Shown in pieces: positions 11,074-19,299 of a stretch of DNA of 64,000 nt (position 1 is the stretch's first letter; each line of letters begins with the position of its first letter). Source of the DNA: Ensifer adhaerens (GTDB lineage Bacteria > Pseudomonadota > Alphaproteobacteria > Rhizobiales > Rhizobiaceae); contig NZ_LGAP01000001.1 of the NCBI RefSeq assembly GCF_001270265.1, positions 806,001 through 870,000 on the forward strand, written 5' to 3'. A program made the position numbers and the translations under genes. Under the pieces are notes generated by a model. That model had not been told where the DNA came from and searched no databases. It saw nothing but the letters and a program-made list of their open reading frames with translations.

Positions 11074-11127
11074 GCGGGGACAATTGCGCCTGTGGCGGGC
11101 GCATGGCAACACGAAGGACACGGGACA

Positions 11128-14100
11128 ATGCTGATCGAACGTCGTTTCACCAAGGCCGGGCAATCCGCCTATGCGGAGATAGAGTTCCGCAAGGCTACGA
11201 GTGAAATCAAGAATCCGGACGGCTCGATTGTCTTCCGTCTGGCCGATATCGACGTGCCGGCGCAGTTCAGCCAGGTTGCCGCCGATATTCTCGCCCAAAA
11301 GTATTTCCGCAAGGCCGGCGTGCCTGCAAAGCTGAAGCGCGTCGAAGAGAACGATGTCCCCTCCTTCCTCTGGCGCTCGGTTCCCGACACGGAGGCGCTG
11401 AAGGCGCTGCCGAAGGACGAACAGTACGGTTCCGAAACCGATGCCCGTCAGGTTTTCGATCGCCTGGCTGGCACCTGGGCCTATTGGGGCTGGAAGGGCG
11501 GCTACTTCGATAGCGAAGAAGACGCCTCCGCCTTCCGCGACGAACTTGCCTATATGCTCGCCACCCAGCGCGTTGCGCCAAACTCCCCGCAATGGTTCAA
11601 CACCGGCCTGCATTGGGCCTATGGCATCGACGGCCCCGGCCAGGGCCACTTCTATGTCGATCCCTTCACCGGCAAGCTGACGAAGTCCAAGTCGGCCTAC
11701 GAACACCCGCAGCCGCACGCCTGCTTCATCCAGTCGGTAGCCGACGACCTCGTCAACGAGGGCGGCATCATGGACCTTTGGGTGCGTGAAGCGCGCCTGT
11801 TCAAGTACGGCTCCGGCACCGGCTCCAACTTCTCGCATCTGCGCAGCGAAGGCGAAAAGCTCTCGGGCGGCGGCAAGTCGTCGGGTCTGATGTCCTCCCT
11901 GAAGATCGGCGACCGCGCAGCCGGCGCCATCAAGTCCGGCGGCCCCCCCCGCCGTGCCGCCAAGATGGTCGTCGTCGATATCGACCACCCGGATATCGAG
12001 GAATACATCAACTGGAAGGTCAAGGAAGAGCAGAAGGTCGCAGCGCTCGTCACCGGCTCGAAGGTCGTCGCCAAGCATTTGAAGGCGATCATGAAAGCCT
12101 GCGTCAACTGCGACGGCACCGACGACGCCTGCTACGACCCCAAGCAGAACCCGGCGCTCAAGCGCGAGATCCGCGCTGCCAAGCAGGCGCTGGTTCCTGA
12201 AAACTACGTCCAGCGCGTCATCCAGTTCGCCAAGCAGGGCTACAAGGACCTCGAGTTCAAGACCTACGACACCGACTGGGATTCGGAAGCCTATCTCACG
12301 GTTTCGGGCCAGAACTCCAACAACTCCGTCTCGATCAAGGACGACTTCCTGCGCGCCGTTGAAGCCGATGGCGACTGGCACCTGACCGCCCGCAAGGACG
12401 GCCGCGTGATGAAGACGCTGAAGGCGCGTGACCTCTGGGAGTCGATCTCCTACGCTGCCTGGGCATCGGCCGATCCGGGCCTGCACTTCAACACGACGAT
12501 GAACGACTGGCACACCAGCCCCGCCGCCGGCCCGATCCGCGCGTCGAACCCGTGCTCGGAATACATGTTCCTCGACGACACCGCCTGCAACCTCGCCTCT
12601 CTGAACCTGATGATGTTCAAGGACGCGGCGACGAAGCGCATCAATATCGCCGACTACGAACACGCGGTGCGTCTGTGGACTGTCGTTCTCGAAGTCTCGG
12701 TGATGATGGCGCAGTTCCCGTCCCGCGAGATTGCCGAACTGTCTTACGAATACCGCACGCTCGGCCTTGGCTATGCCAATATCGGCGGCCTCTTGATGTC
12801 CTCGGGCATTCCCTATGACTCGACCGAAGGCCGCGCCATTGCCGGCGCGCTGACGGCGATCATGACCGGCGTTTCCTATGCCACTTCGGCGGAAATGGCG
12901 GCCAAGCTTGGCCCGTTCCCGGGCTTTGCGCCGAACCGCGACAACATGCTGCGTGTCATCCGCAACCATCGCCGCGCCGCCTATGGCGAGACGACGGGCT
13001 ATGAAGGCCTCTCGGTCAACCCGGTCGCCCTCATCCATAGCGAAAATCCGGACCAGGACCTCGTCATCCACGCCATGAGCGCCTGGGACAAGGCGCTGGA
13101 ACTTGGCGAGAAGCACGGCTACCGCAACGCCCAGGCAACCGTCATCGCCCCGACCGGCACGATCGGCCTTGTCATGGACTGCGACACGACCGGCATCGAG
13201 CCTGATTTCGCGCTGGTCAAGTTCAAGAAGCTCGCCGGTGGCGGCTACTTCAAGATCATCAACCGCGCCGTTCCCGAGGCGCTGCGTTCGCTCGGCTACT
13301 CCGAGAGCCAGCTTGCCGAGATGGAAGCCTATGCGGTCGGTCACGGCAACCTCAACCAGGCGCCCGCCATCAACCCCTCGACGCTGAAGGCCAAGGGCTT
13401 CACCGACGAGAAGGTCGAGGCCGTCAACGCGGCCCTGAAGTCGGCCTTCGACATCAAGTTCGTCTTCAACCAGTGGACGCTCGGTGCGGACTTCCTGAAG
13501 GGCGCTCTGAAGGTTACCGACGAGCAGCTTGCGCAGATGGACTTCAACCTCTTGGAGCACATGGGCTTCTCCAGGAAGGACATCGAAGCGGCCAACATCC
13601 ACGTCTGCGGCGCGATGACGCTTGAGGGCGCACCGTTCCTCAAGAACGAACACCTGCCCGTCTTCGATTGCGCCAACCCGTGCGGCAAGATCGGCAAGCG
13701 CTACCTCTCGGTCGAAAGCCACATCCGCATGATGGCTGCCGCCCAGCCGTTCATCTCGGGCGCCATTTCCAAGACGATCAACATGCCGAACGAGGCGACC
13801 GTCGAGGACTGCAAGAACGCCTACATGCTTTCCTGGAAGCTGGCGCTGAAGGCCAACGCGCTTTATCGCGATGGTTCCAAGCTGTCGCAGCCGCTGAATG
13901 CCTCGCTGATCGAAGACGAGAACGATGAGGATGCGCTGGAGGATCTGATCCAGGCGCCGGCCGCAGCCCAGGCGGTCACCATCACGGAAAAGATCGTCGA
14001 GCGCGTCATCGAGAAGGTGATCCGCGCCCGCGAAAAGCTGCCGAACCGCCGCCAGGGTTACACTCAGAAGGCTGTCGTTGGTGGCCACAAGGTCTACCTG

Positions 14101-14931
14101 CGCACCGGCGAGTTCGGCGATGGCCGCCTCGGCGAGATCTTCATCGACATGCACAAGGAAGGAGCTGCCTTCCGTGCGATGATGAACAACTTCGCCATCG
14201 CCATCTCGCTCGGCCTGCAATACGGCGTGCCGCTCGAAGAATATGTGGAGGCGTTCACCTTCACCAAATTCGAGCCGGCCGGCATGGTGCAGGGCAACGA
14301 CGCGATCAAGAACGCGACGTCGATCCTCGACTACGTCTTCCGCGAACTGGCCGTGTCCTACCTCGGCCGTCACGATCTGGCCCATGTCGACACGTCCGAC
14401 TTCAGCAACACGGCGCTCGGCAAAGGGATCCAGGAAGGCAAGACCAACCTGATCTCCACCGGCTGGACCCGCGGTTACAAGCCCACCATCGTCGGCGGCA
14501 CGGCTGATCGTGCCGGCGAGCCGAAGGGTTCGGCGACGGCTGCCCCTGCCCGCGCCTCCTCGAGTGCAACGGTGACCTCGATTGCCGGCAACACGGTCCG
14601 CAAGATCGAGCAGGCGACGGCGATCGCAACCTCTGAAATCGTCGCGTTCAAGCGCGACTACGAAGAGCGCGCGGCGGAACTTGCCGAAGAGATCGCTGAG
14701 GAAACGGTCGAAACGGTCACGGAAGTGACGGCTCTCTTCTCCGACAAGGCGGCTGCCGAAGCGGCATCGGCCAAGTCGGACGCCAAGAAGCTCGAAGCCG
14801 AACGCCGCGCCCGCTCGATCATGCAGGGCTATACCGGCAACATGTGCTCCGAGTGCCAGAACTTCACCATGGTGCGCAACGGCACCTGCGAGAAGTGCGA
14901 CACCTGCGGCGCCACCAGCGGCTGCAGCTAA
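11128..14931 (+). CDS. nrdJ: Vitamin B12-dependent ribonucleotide reductase (class II)
   Basis: This enzyme reduces ribonucleotides to deoxyribonucleotides using adenosylcobalamin to make the radical, so it works with or without oxygen. The 1267-residue protein has the class II catalytic barrel with the N-x-C-x-E active-site motif in [21 protein letters not shown]. It also carries the loop [22 protein letters not shown] and a C-terminal cysteine cluster (CSECQNF...CEKCDTCG) near residues 1240-1262 that recycles the active-site disulfide. An Ala/Glu-rich low-complexity stretch (about 1130-1230) joins the two. The ATG at 11128 gives the family N terminus [14 protein letters not shown] and follows GGACACGGGA. 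An 8-C run at 11943-11950 lies within the gene. Expression is probably under NrdR. Confidence 0.97.
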   Translation: MLIERRFTKAGQSAYAEIEFRKATSEIKNPDGSIVFRLADIDVPAQFSQVAADILAQKYFRKAGVPAKLKRVEENDVPSFLWRSVPDTEALKALPKDEQYGSETDARQVFDRLAGTWAYWGWKGGYFDSEEDASAFRDELAYMLATQRVAPNSPQWFNTGLHWAYGIDGPGQGHFYVDPFTGKLTKSKSAYEHPQPHACFIQSVADDLVNEGGIMDLWVREARLFKYGSGTGSNFSHLRSEGEKLSGGGKSSGLMSSLKIGDRAAGAIKSGGPPRRAAKMVVVDIDHPDIEEYINWKVKEEQKVAALVTGSKVVAKHLKAIMKACVNCDGTDDACYDPKQNPALKREIRAAKQALVPENYVQRVIQFAKQGYKDLEFKTYDTDWDSEAYLTVSGQNSNNSVSIKDDFLRAVEADGDWHLTARKDGRVMKTLKARDLWESISYAAWASADPGLHFNTTMNDWHTSPAAGPIRASNPCSEYMFLDDTACNLASLNLMMFKDAATKRINIADYEHAVRLWTVVLEVSVMMAQFPSREIAELSYEYRTLGLGYANIGGLLMSSGIPYDSTEGRAIAGALTAIMTGVSYATSAEMAAKLGPFPGFAPNRDNMLRVIRNHRRAAYGETTGYEGLSVNPVALIHSENPDQDLVIHAMSAWDKALELGEKHGYRNAQATVIAPTGTIGLVMDCDTTGIEPDFALVKFKKLAGGGYFKIINRAVPEALRSLGYSESQLAEMEAYAVGHGNLNQAPAINPSTLKAKGFTDEKVEAVNAALKSAFDIKFVFNQWTLGADFLKGALKVTDEQLAQMDFNLLEHMGFSRKDIEAANIHVCGAMTLEGAPFLKNEHLPVFDCANPCGKIGKRYLSVESHIRMMAAAQPFISGAISKTINMPNEATVEDCKNAYMLSWKLALKANALYRDGSKLSQPLNASLIEDENDEDALEDLIQAPAAAQAVTITEKIVERVIEKVIRAREKLPNRRQGYTQKAVVGGHKVYLRTGEFGDGRLGEIFIDMHKEGAAFRAMMNNFAIAISLGLQYGVPLEEYVEAFTFTKFEPAGMVQGNDAIKNATSILDYVFRELAVSYLGRHDLAHVDTSDFSNTALGKGIQEGKTNLISTGWTRGYKPTIVGGTADRAGEPKGSATAAPARASSSATVTSIAGNTVRKIEQATAIATSEIVAFKRDYEERAAELAEEIAEETVETVTEVTALFSDKAAAEAASAKSDAKKLEAERRARSIMQGYTGNMCSECQNFTMVRNGTCEKCDTCGATSGCS

Positions 14932-14954
14932 CTTTAGCAACGGCGGCGAACCTA

Positions 14955-14986
14955 TATCCAACCCGAAGGTTTCTTCGGGTTGGATA
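14955..14986 (+). terminator. Hairpin after nrdJ
   Basis: A perfect 13-bp stem (TATCCAACCCGAA / TTCGGGTTGGATA, loop GGTTTC) begins 24 bases after the nrdJ stop codon. No clean U tract follows (ACTAAG), so it may be a terminator or an mRNA 3'-end stabiliser. Confidence 0.6.
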
Positions 14987-15042
14987 ACTAAGCAGACTCA
15001 GAGTCGAGGTAGCTTCGGTGGCCATTTACAAGGAGTTCCCCA

Positions 15043-15177
15043 ATGGCTCGCAATGAACGCACCTCTAAATCGGTGGCTTCGACGGCCGGAAAGCTGCTCG
15101 GCAATCCGAAAACACCAGCTTCTGTCAAGAAAGTCGCAGCGTCCGCGCTAACTCAAGCGCCAAATAAGAAGAAATAG
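15043..15177 (+). CDS. 44-residue basic protein of unknown function
   Basis: The short frame encodes MARNERTSKSVASTAGKLLG, then NPKTPASVKKVAASALTQAP and NKKK. An AAGGAG ribosome binding site is at a good distance from the ATG. It is Lys/Arg-, Ala- and Ser-rich with no Cys, Trp or membrane segment. From memory, similar 40-50-residue proteins with SxxVAxxAxxxL and ALTQAP motifs are widespread in proteobacteria without a known role; I could not confirm that by search. It lies between the nrdJ hairpin and another strong hairpin, so it probably forms its own transcription unit. The RBS and composition make it a real gene, function unknown. Confidence 0.75.
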   Translation: MARNERTSKSVASTAGKLLGNPKTPASVKKVAASALTQAPNKKK

Positions 15178-15191
15178 ACGCGTACGAACGT

Positions 15192-15215
15192 CCTTCGCGG
15201 CGTGAGCCGCGAAGG
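15192..15215 (+). terminator. Hairpin after the 44-residue gene
   Basis: A perfect 10-bp stem (CCTTCGCGGC, loop GTGA, GCCGCGAAGG), 14 bases after the stop codon. No U run follows, so terminator activity is uncertain. Confidence 0.5.
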
Positions 15216-15272
15216 GTCGAATTCGGAATCTACATTTTGACCTGCCAATTGGCGCTTAACAGCATTCCAACA

Positions 15273-15707
15273 ATGCCTCCTGTCCTCGTCGACATCATCC
15301 TCGAAGATCCAAACAAGGACGACCTGCGCGCGATCGTCGCGACGCTTGACGCCTATAACGAGGCGCACAGCGGTATGGTCGACCAGCCTGGTTTCGCCGT
15401 CCTCATTCGTGATCCTGAAACGAAGGCGGCAATCGGCGGGCTTTATGCGACGGATGGTTATGGCTGGGCTTTCATCCGCTATCTCGCGATACCGGAAAGT
15501 CTGCGCGGCCAAGGTCTGGGGCAACGACTGATCGCCGAGGCGGAGAAGATCGCACTGGATCGCGGTTACATCGGCCTATGGCTCGATACGTTCGAATTCC
15601 AGGCCCGCCCTTTTTACGAGAAACTCGGCTTCGAAGTTTTCGGCCAGCTGGAGGGCGGGTCGGGGGCAATACCGCGCTATTTCCTGAAGAAGCGGTTTGA
15701 AACCTAG
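15273..15707 (+). CDS. GNAT-family N-acetyltransferase
   Basis: A 144-residue GNAT protein. After an N-terminal strand-helix (VDIILEDPNKDDLRAIVATL) comes a hydrophobic sheet region (AIGGLYATDGYGWAFIRYLAIPE). The acetyl-CoA-binding loop is LRGQGLGQRLIAEAEKIALDRG (R/Q-G-x-G-x-G/A type) near residues 78-100, and the C-terminal part contains FYEKLGFEVFGQL, a very common GNAT ending. ATG 15273 is taken as start; an in-frame TTG at 15237 would add 12 residues, and neither has a strong ribosome binding site. The substrate is not predictable from sequence. It is flanked by hairpins on its left and a small lipoprotein gene in the opposite direction on its right. Confidence 0.85.
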   Translation: MPPVLVDIILEDPNKDDLRAIVATLDAYNEAHSGMVDQPGFAVLIRDPETKAAIGGLYATDGYGWAFIRYLAIPESLRGQGLGQRLIAEAEKIALDRGYIGLWLDTFEFQARPFYEKLGFEVFGQLEGGSGAIPRYFLKKRFET

Positions 15708-15912
15708 CTGACTTCAAGGGCGGATGGTGCGCGTCGCTGCCGGGGATAGGGGCATTCCGCCCGACGGGCAGTGTTGATTTGGGCACGAGTGCCACCGGCT
15801 TCGGCGCGAGCATTGCTTCGGTTGATCGGGGCGTGGGAGGCCGCACTCGCGCAACCGAAGCTCTTTTGGCGAAATGCCCATTTCCATGGGATTTCGGGCT
15901 GCCTTCACCGGA

Positions 15913-16044
15913 TTATTTCGGTGAGACGATACCCTGGTAATAGTCGCCGTCGCCGCTGACATAATTCACACCACCGGCGCCACCCGTAGTTTGCGCACAA
16001 GCTGCCAAGGTGGAGAGAACGAGTAGCAACATCGCGGTTTTCAT
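15913..16044 (-). CDS. 43-residue predicted lipoprotein
   Basis: This short gene encodes a signal peptide with lipobox (MKTAMLLLVLSTLAACAQ; the lipidated Cys is residue 16) followed by a 27-residue Gly/Tyr/Asp-containing tail ending in YYQGIVSPK. The ATG is preceded by GAAGGAG at eight bases, a strong ribosome binding site. This is the size class of entericidin-like and other tiny outer-membrane lipoproteins, but the mature part does not match any family I know. It faces the acetyltransferase gene tail to tail. The combination of RBS, signal peptide, lipobox and stop supports a real gene; the function is unknown. Confidence 0.75.
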   Translation of the reverse strand: MKTAMLLLVLSTLAACAQTTGGAGGVNYVSGDGDYYQGIVSPK

Positions 16045-16337
16045 AGGCTTTTGCTCCTTCAGCGTCGTTTGATCTTCGGCCGTGCGCTACCGCCGAAGCG
16101 ACGCATGACGATTTGACCCGGCAATTCTATGATACTCAACGCAGCGTCTATCAAGGACATTGATTGTTTAAAGCTAATTTGTGCTTGCCTGTGATGTGTT
16201 CAACGTCTGCGCGTATCTTGGGCGTGGCAAAGCGCCAGCGCTTTTGCTGTCAAAAGGGCATACCAGCCAAGCAATGGCGCGCCGCTTTCGGCTTCGTGGG
16301 CGAAGTCGCCTGTCCCAGGGAAAGCCGAAACGAAATC
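16045..16337. other. Intergenic stretch without a credible gene
   Basis: This 293-base stretch between the small lipoprotein gene and the 80-residue membrane protein gene has slightly lower GC than its surroundings and no frame with both a ribosome binding site and coding-like codons. The promoter of the lipoprotein gene must lie at its left end. Confidence 0.4.
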
Positions 16338-16580
16338 TCACGGCGACAGATGCTTTGCCGAATGCTCGCGCTCCCGCCAGTAACGCAGCCTGAGGCGTGG
16401 AGCCATCACCCACGCGATGAAGGGCGTGAGGATGAAACATGTGACCACCACAACAGGCAGGAAGTACTTGGCGTTGTCGGCCAGCACCGGGATGGAGAGA
16501 ACGATGACTGCACCGATGCCGAAGAGCACGGCGTTGATCATCAGTCCAACCATGATGGCAAGCTGCAGGCGTACGGACAT
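16338..16580 (-). CDS. 80-residue membrane protein with two transmembrane segments
   Basis: The protein opens SVRLQLAIMVGLMINAVLFGIGAVIVLSIPVLADNA, giving a first membrane helix at about residues 5-30. A second follows at about 38-62 (YFLPVVVVTCFILTPFIAWVMAP), with a positively charged C-terminal tail (RLRLRYWREREHSAKHLSP). The positive-inside rule puts the C terminus in the cytoplasm. The ATG at 16580 is preceded by GGAGG at six bases; a longer in-frame version reaching 16775 adds 65 non-coding-like residues. Small membrane proteins of this kind are common in rhizobia. I do not recognise a named family and assign no role. Confidence 0.75.
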   Translation of the reverse strand: MSVRLQLAIMVGLMINAVLFGIGAVIVLSIPVLADNAKYFLPVVVVTCFILTPFIAWVMAPRLRLRYWREREHSAKHLSP

Positions 16581-16815
16581 GTTGGCCTCCGTTGAAAAAC
16601 CACCCAATGGCAACGCCGAACCTCGATTGTAGCAGAAACGGCTTACTCGCGAAATGAGAGCAAAAACCGGCACGCCGCTCGTTTTCTCCCTGTCGTTTCC
16701 GCGCGGCTGCCCTATGCTTGTCGTCAAGCGACCGATCACCCAATTGGATTGAGACATGTGAGCCGTACCGCACAATCTGATTCATTGTCGATCGCTTCAG
16801 TCTGAGGGAGACCGC

Positions 16816-17736
16816 ATGCCGACCAGTCCTTACGAAACCCTGGGCGTCAGCCGGGACGCCACGCAAAAAGACATTCAAAGCGCCTATCGCAAGCTCGCCA
16901 AGAAACTTCATCCCGATCTCAATCCCGGAGACAAGGGAGCCGAGGACCGTTTCAAGGCGGTGTCGGCCGCCTATGCGCTCTTGAGCGACGAGGAGAAGCG
17001 CGGCAAATACGATCGCGGCGAAATCGACGAAACCGGCGCGGAAACGGCGCCTCGGAACTTCTACCGCGATTACGCCGGCGCCAACGACACCGCCGGTCGC
17101 TACGAAAGCGCTCACGGCTTTTCCGATTTCGGCGATGCGGACGATATCTTCTCCAGCTTCTTTTCTCGTCGTGGTCGGGGCCAACAATCCATGCGCGGGC
17201 GCGATGCACATTTCTCCATGGAGATCAGTCTGCTCGAGGCAGTCAATGGCGCCAAGAAGCAGATCAGCCTGCCGGGCGGCGGACCGGCGCTTGATCTGAC
17301 GATCCCGCCCGGCACGCGCGACGGTCAGACCCTGCGTCTGCGCGGCAAGGGCGAGCCCGGCCATAACGGCGCGGCCGCCGGTGACGCGCTGATCGATATA
17401 CGCGTGCGGCCGCATTCGCTGTTCCAGCTGGATGGCGAGGATGTGCGCTATGACATTCCGATTTCGCTGAGCGAAGCGGTGCTTGGTGGCAAGATCCGGG
17501 TTCCGACCATGGACGGCGCCGTCAATGTCACGATCCCGCCGAACTCCAACACCGGCAAGGTCTTGCGGCTGAAGGGCAAAGGCCTGCGCAAGCCGGGCGG
17601 TGGCCATGGCGATGCCTATGTGACGTTGAAGATCACGCTTGCGCAGCAGGCTGATCCGGCACTCGCCGCCTTCGTCGAGGGCTGGGCAGCCGGAAAAGCG
17701 GAGGATCCGCGCAAGAACCTGGGAGGCAACGCATGA
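16816..17736 (+). CDS. cbpA: DnaJ-class co-chaperone (CbpA type)
   Basis: A 306-residue Hsp40 lacking the zinc-finger domain, so a type II (CbpA/DjlA-like) co-chaperone that delivers clients to DnaK and stimulates its ATPase. The J domain spans residues 1-70 with the essential HPD (KKLHPDLNPGD). A Gly/Phe/Ser-rich linker (about 75-130, HGFSDFGDADDIFSSFF) follows. Two beta-barrel client-binding domains come next, with the internal repeats LTIPPGTRDGQTLRLRGKG and VTIPPNSNTGKVLRLKGKG. The gene directly precedes cbpM, overlapping by four bases. That pairing is the usual signature of CbpA, whose activity CbpM inhibits. ATG 16816 follows TGAGGGAG. Confidence 0.92.
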   Translation: MPTSPYETLGVSRDATQKDIQSAYRKLAKKLHPDLNPGDKGAEDRFKAVSAAYALLSDEEKRGKYDRGEIDETGAETAPRNFYRDYAGANDTAGRYESAHGFSDFGDADDIFSSFFSRRGRGQQSMRGRDAHFSMEISLLEAVNGAKKQISLPGGGPALDLTIPPGTRDGQTLRLRGKGEPGHNGAAAGDALIDIRVRPHSLFQLDGEDVRYDIPISLSEAVLGGKIRVPTMDGAVNVTIPPNSNTGKVLRLKGKGLRKPGGGHGDAYVTLKITLAQQADPALAAFVEGWAAGKAEDPRKNLGGNA

Positions 17737-18047
17737 ACGACAGCGAGTTTTGCGAACACCTCGAAATAGAGATCACGGTGCTCAAGGTCTGGGTCGAGCA
17801 GCGCTGGCTCGTGCCACGCCGGGCCGAGAGCGGCTGGATCTTCAAAGACGATGATCTCGCCCGCGCCCGGTTGATCCAGGACCTGACTGGCCCCATGGGC
17901 GTTAACGACGACGGCGTCGACGTCGCCATGCAGTTGCTCGATCAAATCCATGGCCTTCGCGGCCGGTTGGGCGCGTTGATGACGGCAATCCGCAGCCAGG
18001 ATCCAGACATTCAGAGGCTGATACTGTCTCGGGTCGAAGACGAATAA
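17733..18047 (+). CDS. cbpM: Chaperone modulator CbpM-like (MerR-like HTH)
   Basis: A 104-residue protein whose first half looks like a MerR-type winged helix (SEFCEHLEIEITVLKVWVEQ, then the aromatic wing SGWIFKDDDLARARLIQDL). The second half is a helical coiled segment (VDVAMQLLDQIHGLRGRLGALM). CbpM binds the J domain of CbpA and blocks its action on DnaK. The ATG overlaps the end of the J-protein gene by four bases (ATGA), so the two are translationally coupled. Its last 37 bases overlap, tail to tail, the convergent gene at 18011-18478. Assignment rests on size, the HTH-like N terminus and the adjacency to cbpA. Confidence 0.85.
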   Translation: MNDSEFCEHLEIEITVLKVWVEQRWLVPRRAESGWIFKDDDLARARLIQDLTGPMGVNDDGVDVAMQLLDQIHGLRGRLGALMTAIRSQDPDIQRLILSRVEDE

Positions 18048-18478
18048 TCAACCGCGATCGCCGGCATCGCGACAAGACCAACGGTTTCGGCAACGAGCAA
18101 GGTGTCGACGAATTCCGTCAGGTCCGCCATCCGGCCGTCGCTGAAACTGAACCTGTCCAGGATTTCCGTATCGAACCATGTGTCGGAAGGAACGAAGCGG
18201 ATGGGGCCAACCCGATGGGCGTAGACCGTGCTGCCATCGACGTCGAGCTGAACCGTCTTCATCTGGCTCAAGTCCCAGGCGTCGACCAAGCCGCGAAAAG
18301 CGGAGCGCACTGATTCCGGATCACTGACCCTCTGGGTCATAGCCCCAAGACGACCACTGCCGACAATCCGGAAACTGAAGGCCGGGTGCAAGCAGGCCAG
18401 CATGCCCTCAAGGTCGTTGGCATCGCGCGCTGCATAGAGTGAGTGCACGGTTTGCTCGAGCGCGGTGCGATCGGCCAT
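18011..18478 (-). CDS. NTF2/SnoaL-like protein
   Basis: A 155-residue protein with the pattern of a SnoaL-like (NTF2-fold) domain. It starts with a helix (ALEQTVHSLYAARDANDLEGMLACLHPAFSFRIVG), then the middle GLVDAWDLSQMKTVQLDVDGSTVYAHRVGPIRF, then FDTEILDRFSFSDGRMADLTEFVDTLLVAE. The last segment, with its D/E-x-x-D at the mouth of the cone, is where such proteins keep catalytic or ligand residues. ATG 18478 is preceded by AAGGAG at seven bases; longer in-frame versions look non-coding. The family covers steroid isomerases, cyclases and many unknown proteins, so no reaction is assigned. The 3' end overlaps cbpM. Confidence 0.75.
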   Translation of the reverse strand: MADRTALEQTVHSLYAARDANDLEGMLACLHPAFSFRIVGSGRLGAMTQRVSDPESVRSAFRGLVDAWDLSQMKTVQLDVDGSTVYAHRVGPIRFVPSDTWFDTEILDRFSFSDGRMADLTEFVDTLLVAETVGLVAMPAIAVDYSSSTRDSISL

Positions 18479-18539
18479 CACATTGCTCCTTTGTGATATC
18501 TGGCAGCGCCTTTGGTATCTGGGGCGAGTGTGCGCGTAT

Positions 18540-18689
18540 TTAAGGGATGCTGCAAGTATATGCGAAGGCGGCAGCACAACCTCGGCCTGGCGTCGGCCTT
18601 TGCTGGCATGCGGCGGCCGCGCCTGCCGTCGGCAGGACGAGTGACCCAAGCGTCGAGGCAAAGAGAGCAATCGGGGTGGTCTTCAACAT
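18540..18689 (-). CDS. 49-residue predicted exported peptide
   Basis: The frame begins MLKTTPIALFASTLGSLVLP and continues TAGAAAACQQRP, a good signal peptide with likely cleavage after the AGAAA run. A short mature part of about 23 residues follows with three cysteines (ACQQRPTPGRGCAAAFAYTC). The ATG is preceded by GGAGGA at six bases, as strong a site as any in the window. It is 61 bases upstream of, and in the same direction as, the SnoaL-like gene, so the two may be co-transcribed. I know no family for it. A remnant of a longer exported protein is also possible. Confidence 0.5.
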   Translation of the reverse strand: MLKTTPIALFASTLGSLVLPTAGAAAACQQRPTPGRGCAAAFAYTCSIP

Positions 18690-18914
18690 GTGCGTTCCTC
18701 CGTCGAGGGGTGATGCCGGAAATGTCCGGCCCTCATGCCCAAGGATGGGTCGCGTAAGCGGATCGCGACAAAGACACTTCGAAAACCGGACGGCGCCGCC
18801 CCATAAAAGCAATTGTTGGGATTCGACTAAAAGGCGACTGCCAATTTTCACCCAGCTTCAAGCGAAACGGAGCAAAAAGGAAAGGATTGATAACAAGTAA
18901 GGCGGGGGAAGAAG

Positions 18915-19271
18915 GTGGTACAGGTCGTCACGATATCCGCGACCACAGCGGCTTATGCGGCGGAAGCCGTCAAGCCGAAGGCGCGCGTGTCCGGCGATGG
19001 CCCGGCCGACGAGGCGATCACCCTGCTTTCGACCCGTCGTTCCAGCGAGCCGACGATCACCCCCGCATCTATTCCCAAGACGAAGGGCGCCCTGCCCTTG
19101 TCTTTGATGCTGATGAGCGCCGACGGCCGCCTGCCCCAGCAAACCGAGGCGGAAACCTTGCGCCGCTATCTCGAATGCATGCGCGACGACGAGGACATGC
19201 CGGAAGAGCGCGAACACGAAGGCCGGCAGGAAGATCCCGCCGGCCAGGAAGATGAGAGCGGCGCCGCCTGA
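18915..19271 (+). CDS. Hypothetical 118-residue protein with acidic C terminus
   Basis: A GTG start at 18915 follows a purine-rich GGCGGGGGAAGAAG. The frame has the strong third-position GC of the neighbouring genes, which the other strand here lacks. The N-terminal 30 residues are Ala/Val-rich (TISATTAAYAAEAVKPKARV), too short of hydrophobics for a clear signal peptide. The middle is LPLSLMLMSADGRLPQQTEAETLRRYLECMRDDED, and the tail is Glu/Asp/Gln-rich. I recognise no domain. It is divergent from the 49-residue exported peptide and convergent with the copper-related gene. The opposite strand is also open over most of the region, so confidence is moderate. Confidence 0.5.
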   Translation: MVQVVTISATTAAYAAEAVKPKARVSGDGPADEAITLLSTRRSSEPTITPASIPKTKGALPLSLMLMSADGRLPQQTEAETLRRYLECMRDDEDMPEEREHEGRQEDPAGQEDESGAA

Positions 19272-19299
19272 GGCAGGGCCGCGCGTCACATCCGATTCG

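Noticed and set aside
11007-11127. Possible cobalamin riboswitch ahead of nrdJ.
   Set aside because: No B12-box (GCCACTG-like) or other conserved core segments could be found, although the leader is structured.
10729-14961. A 1410-codon open frame on the minus strand opposite nrdJ.
   Set aside because: It is the antisense shadow of a GC-rich gene; the translation has no domain-like segments, and nrdJ on the plus strand is beyond doubt.
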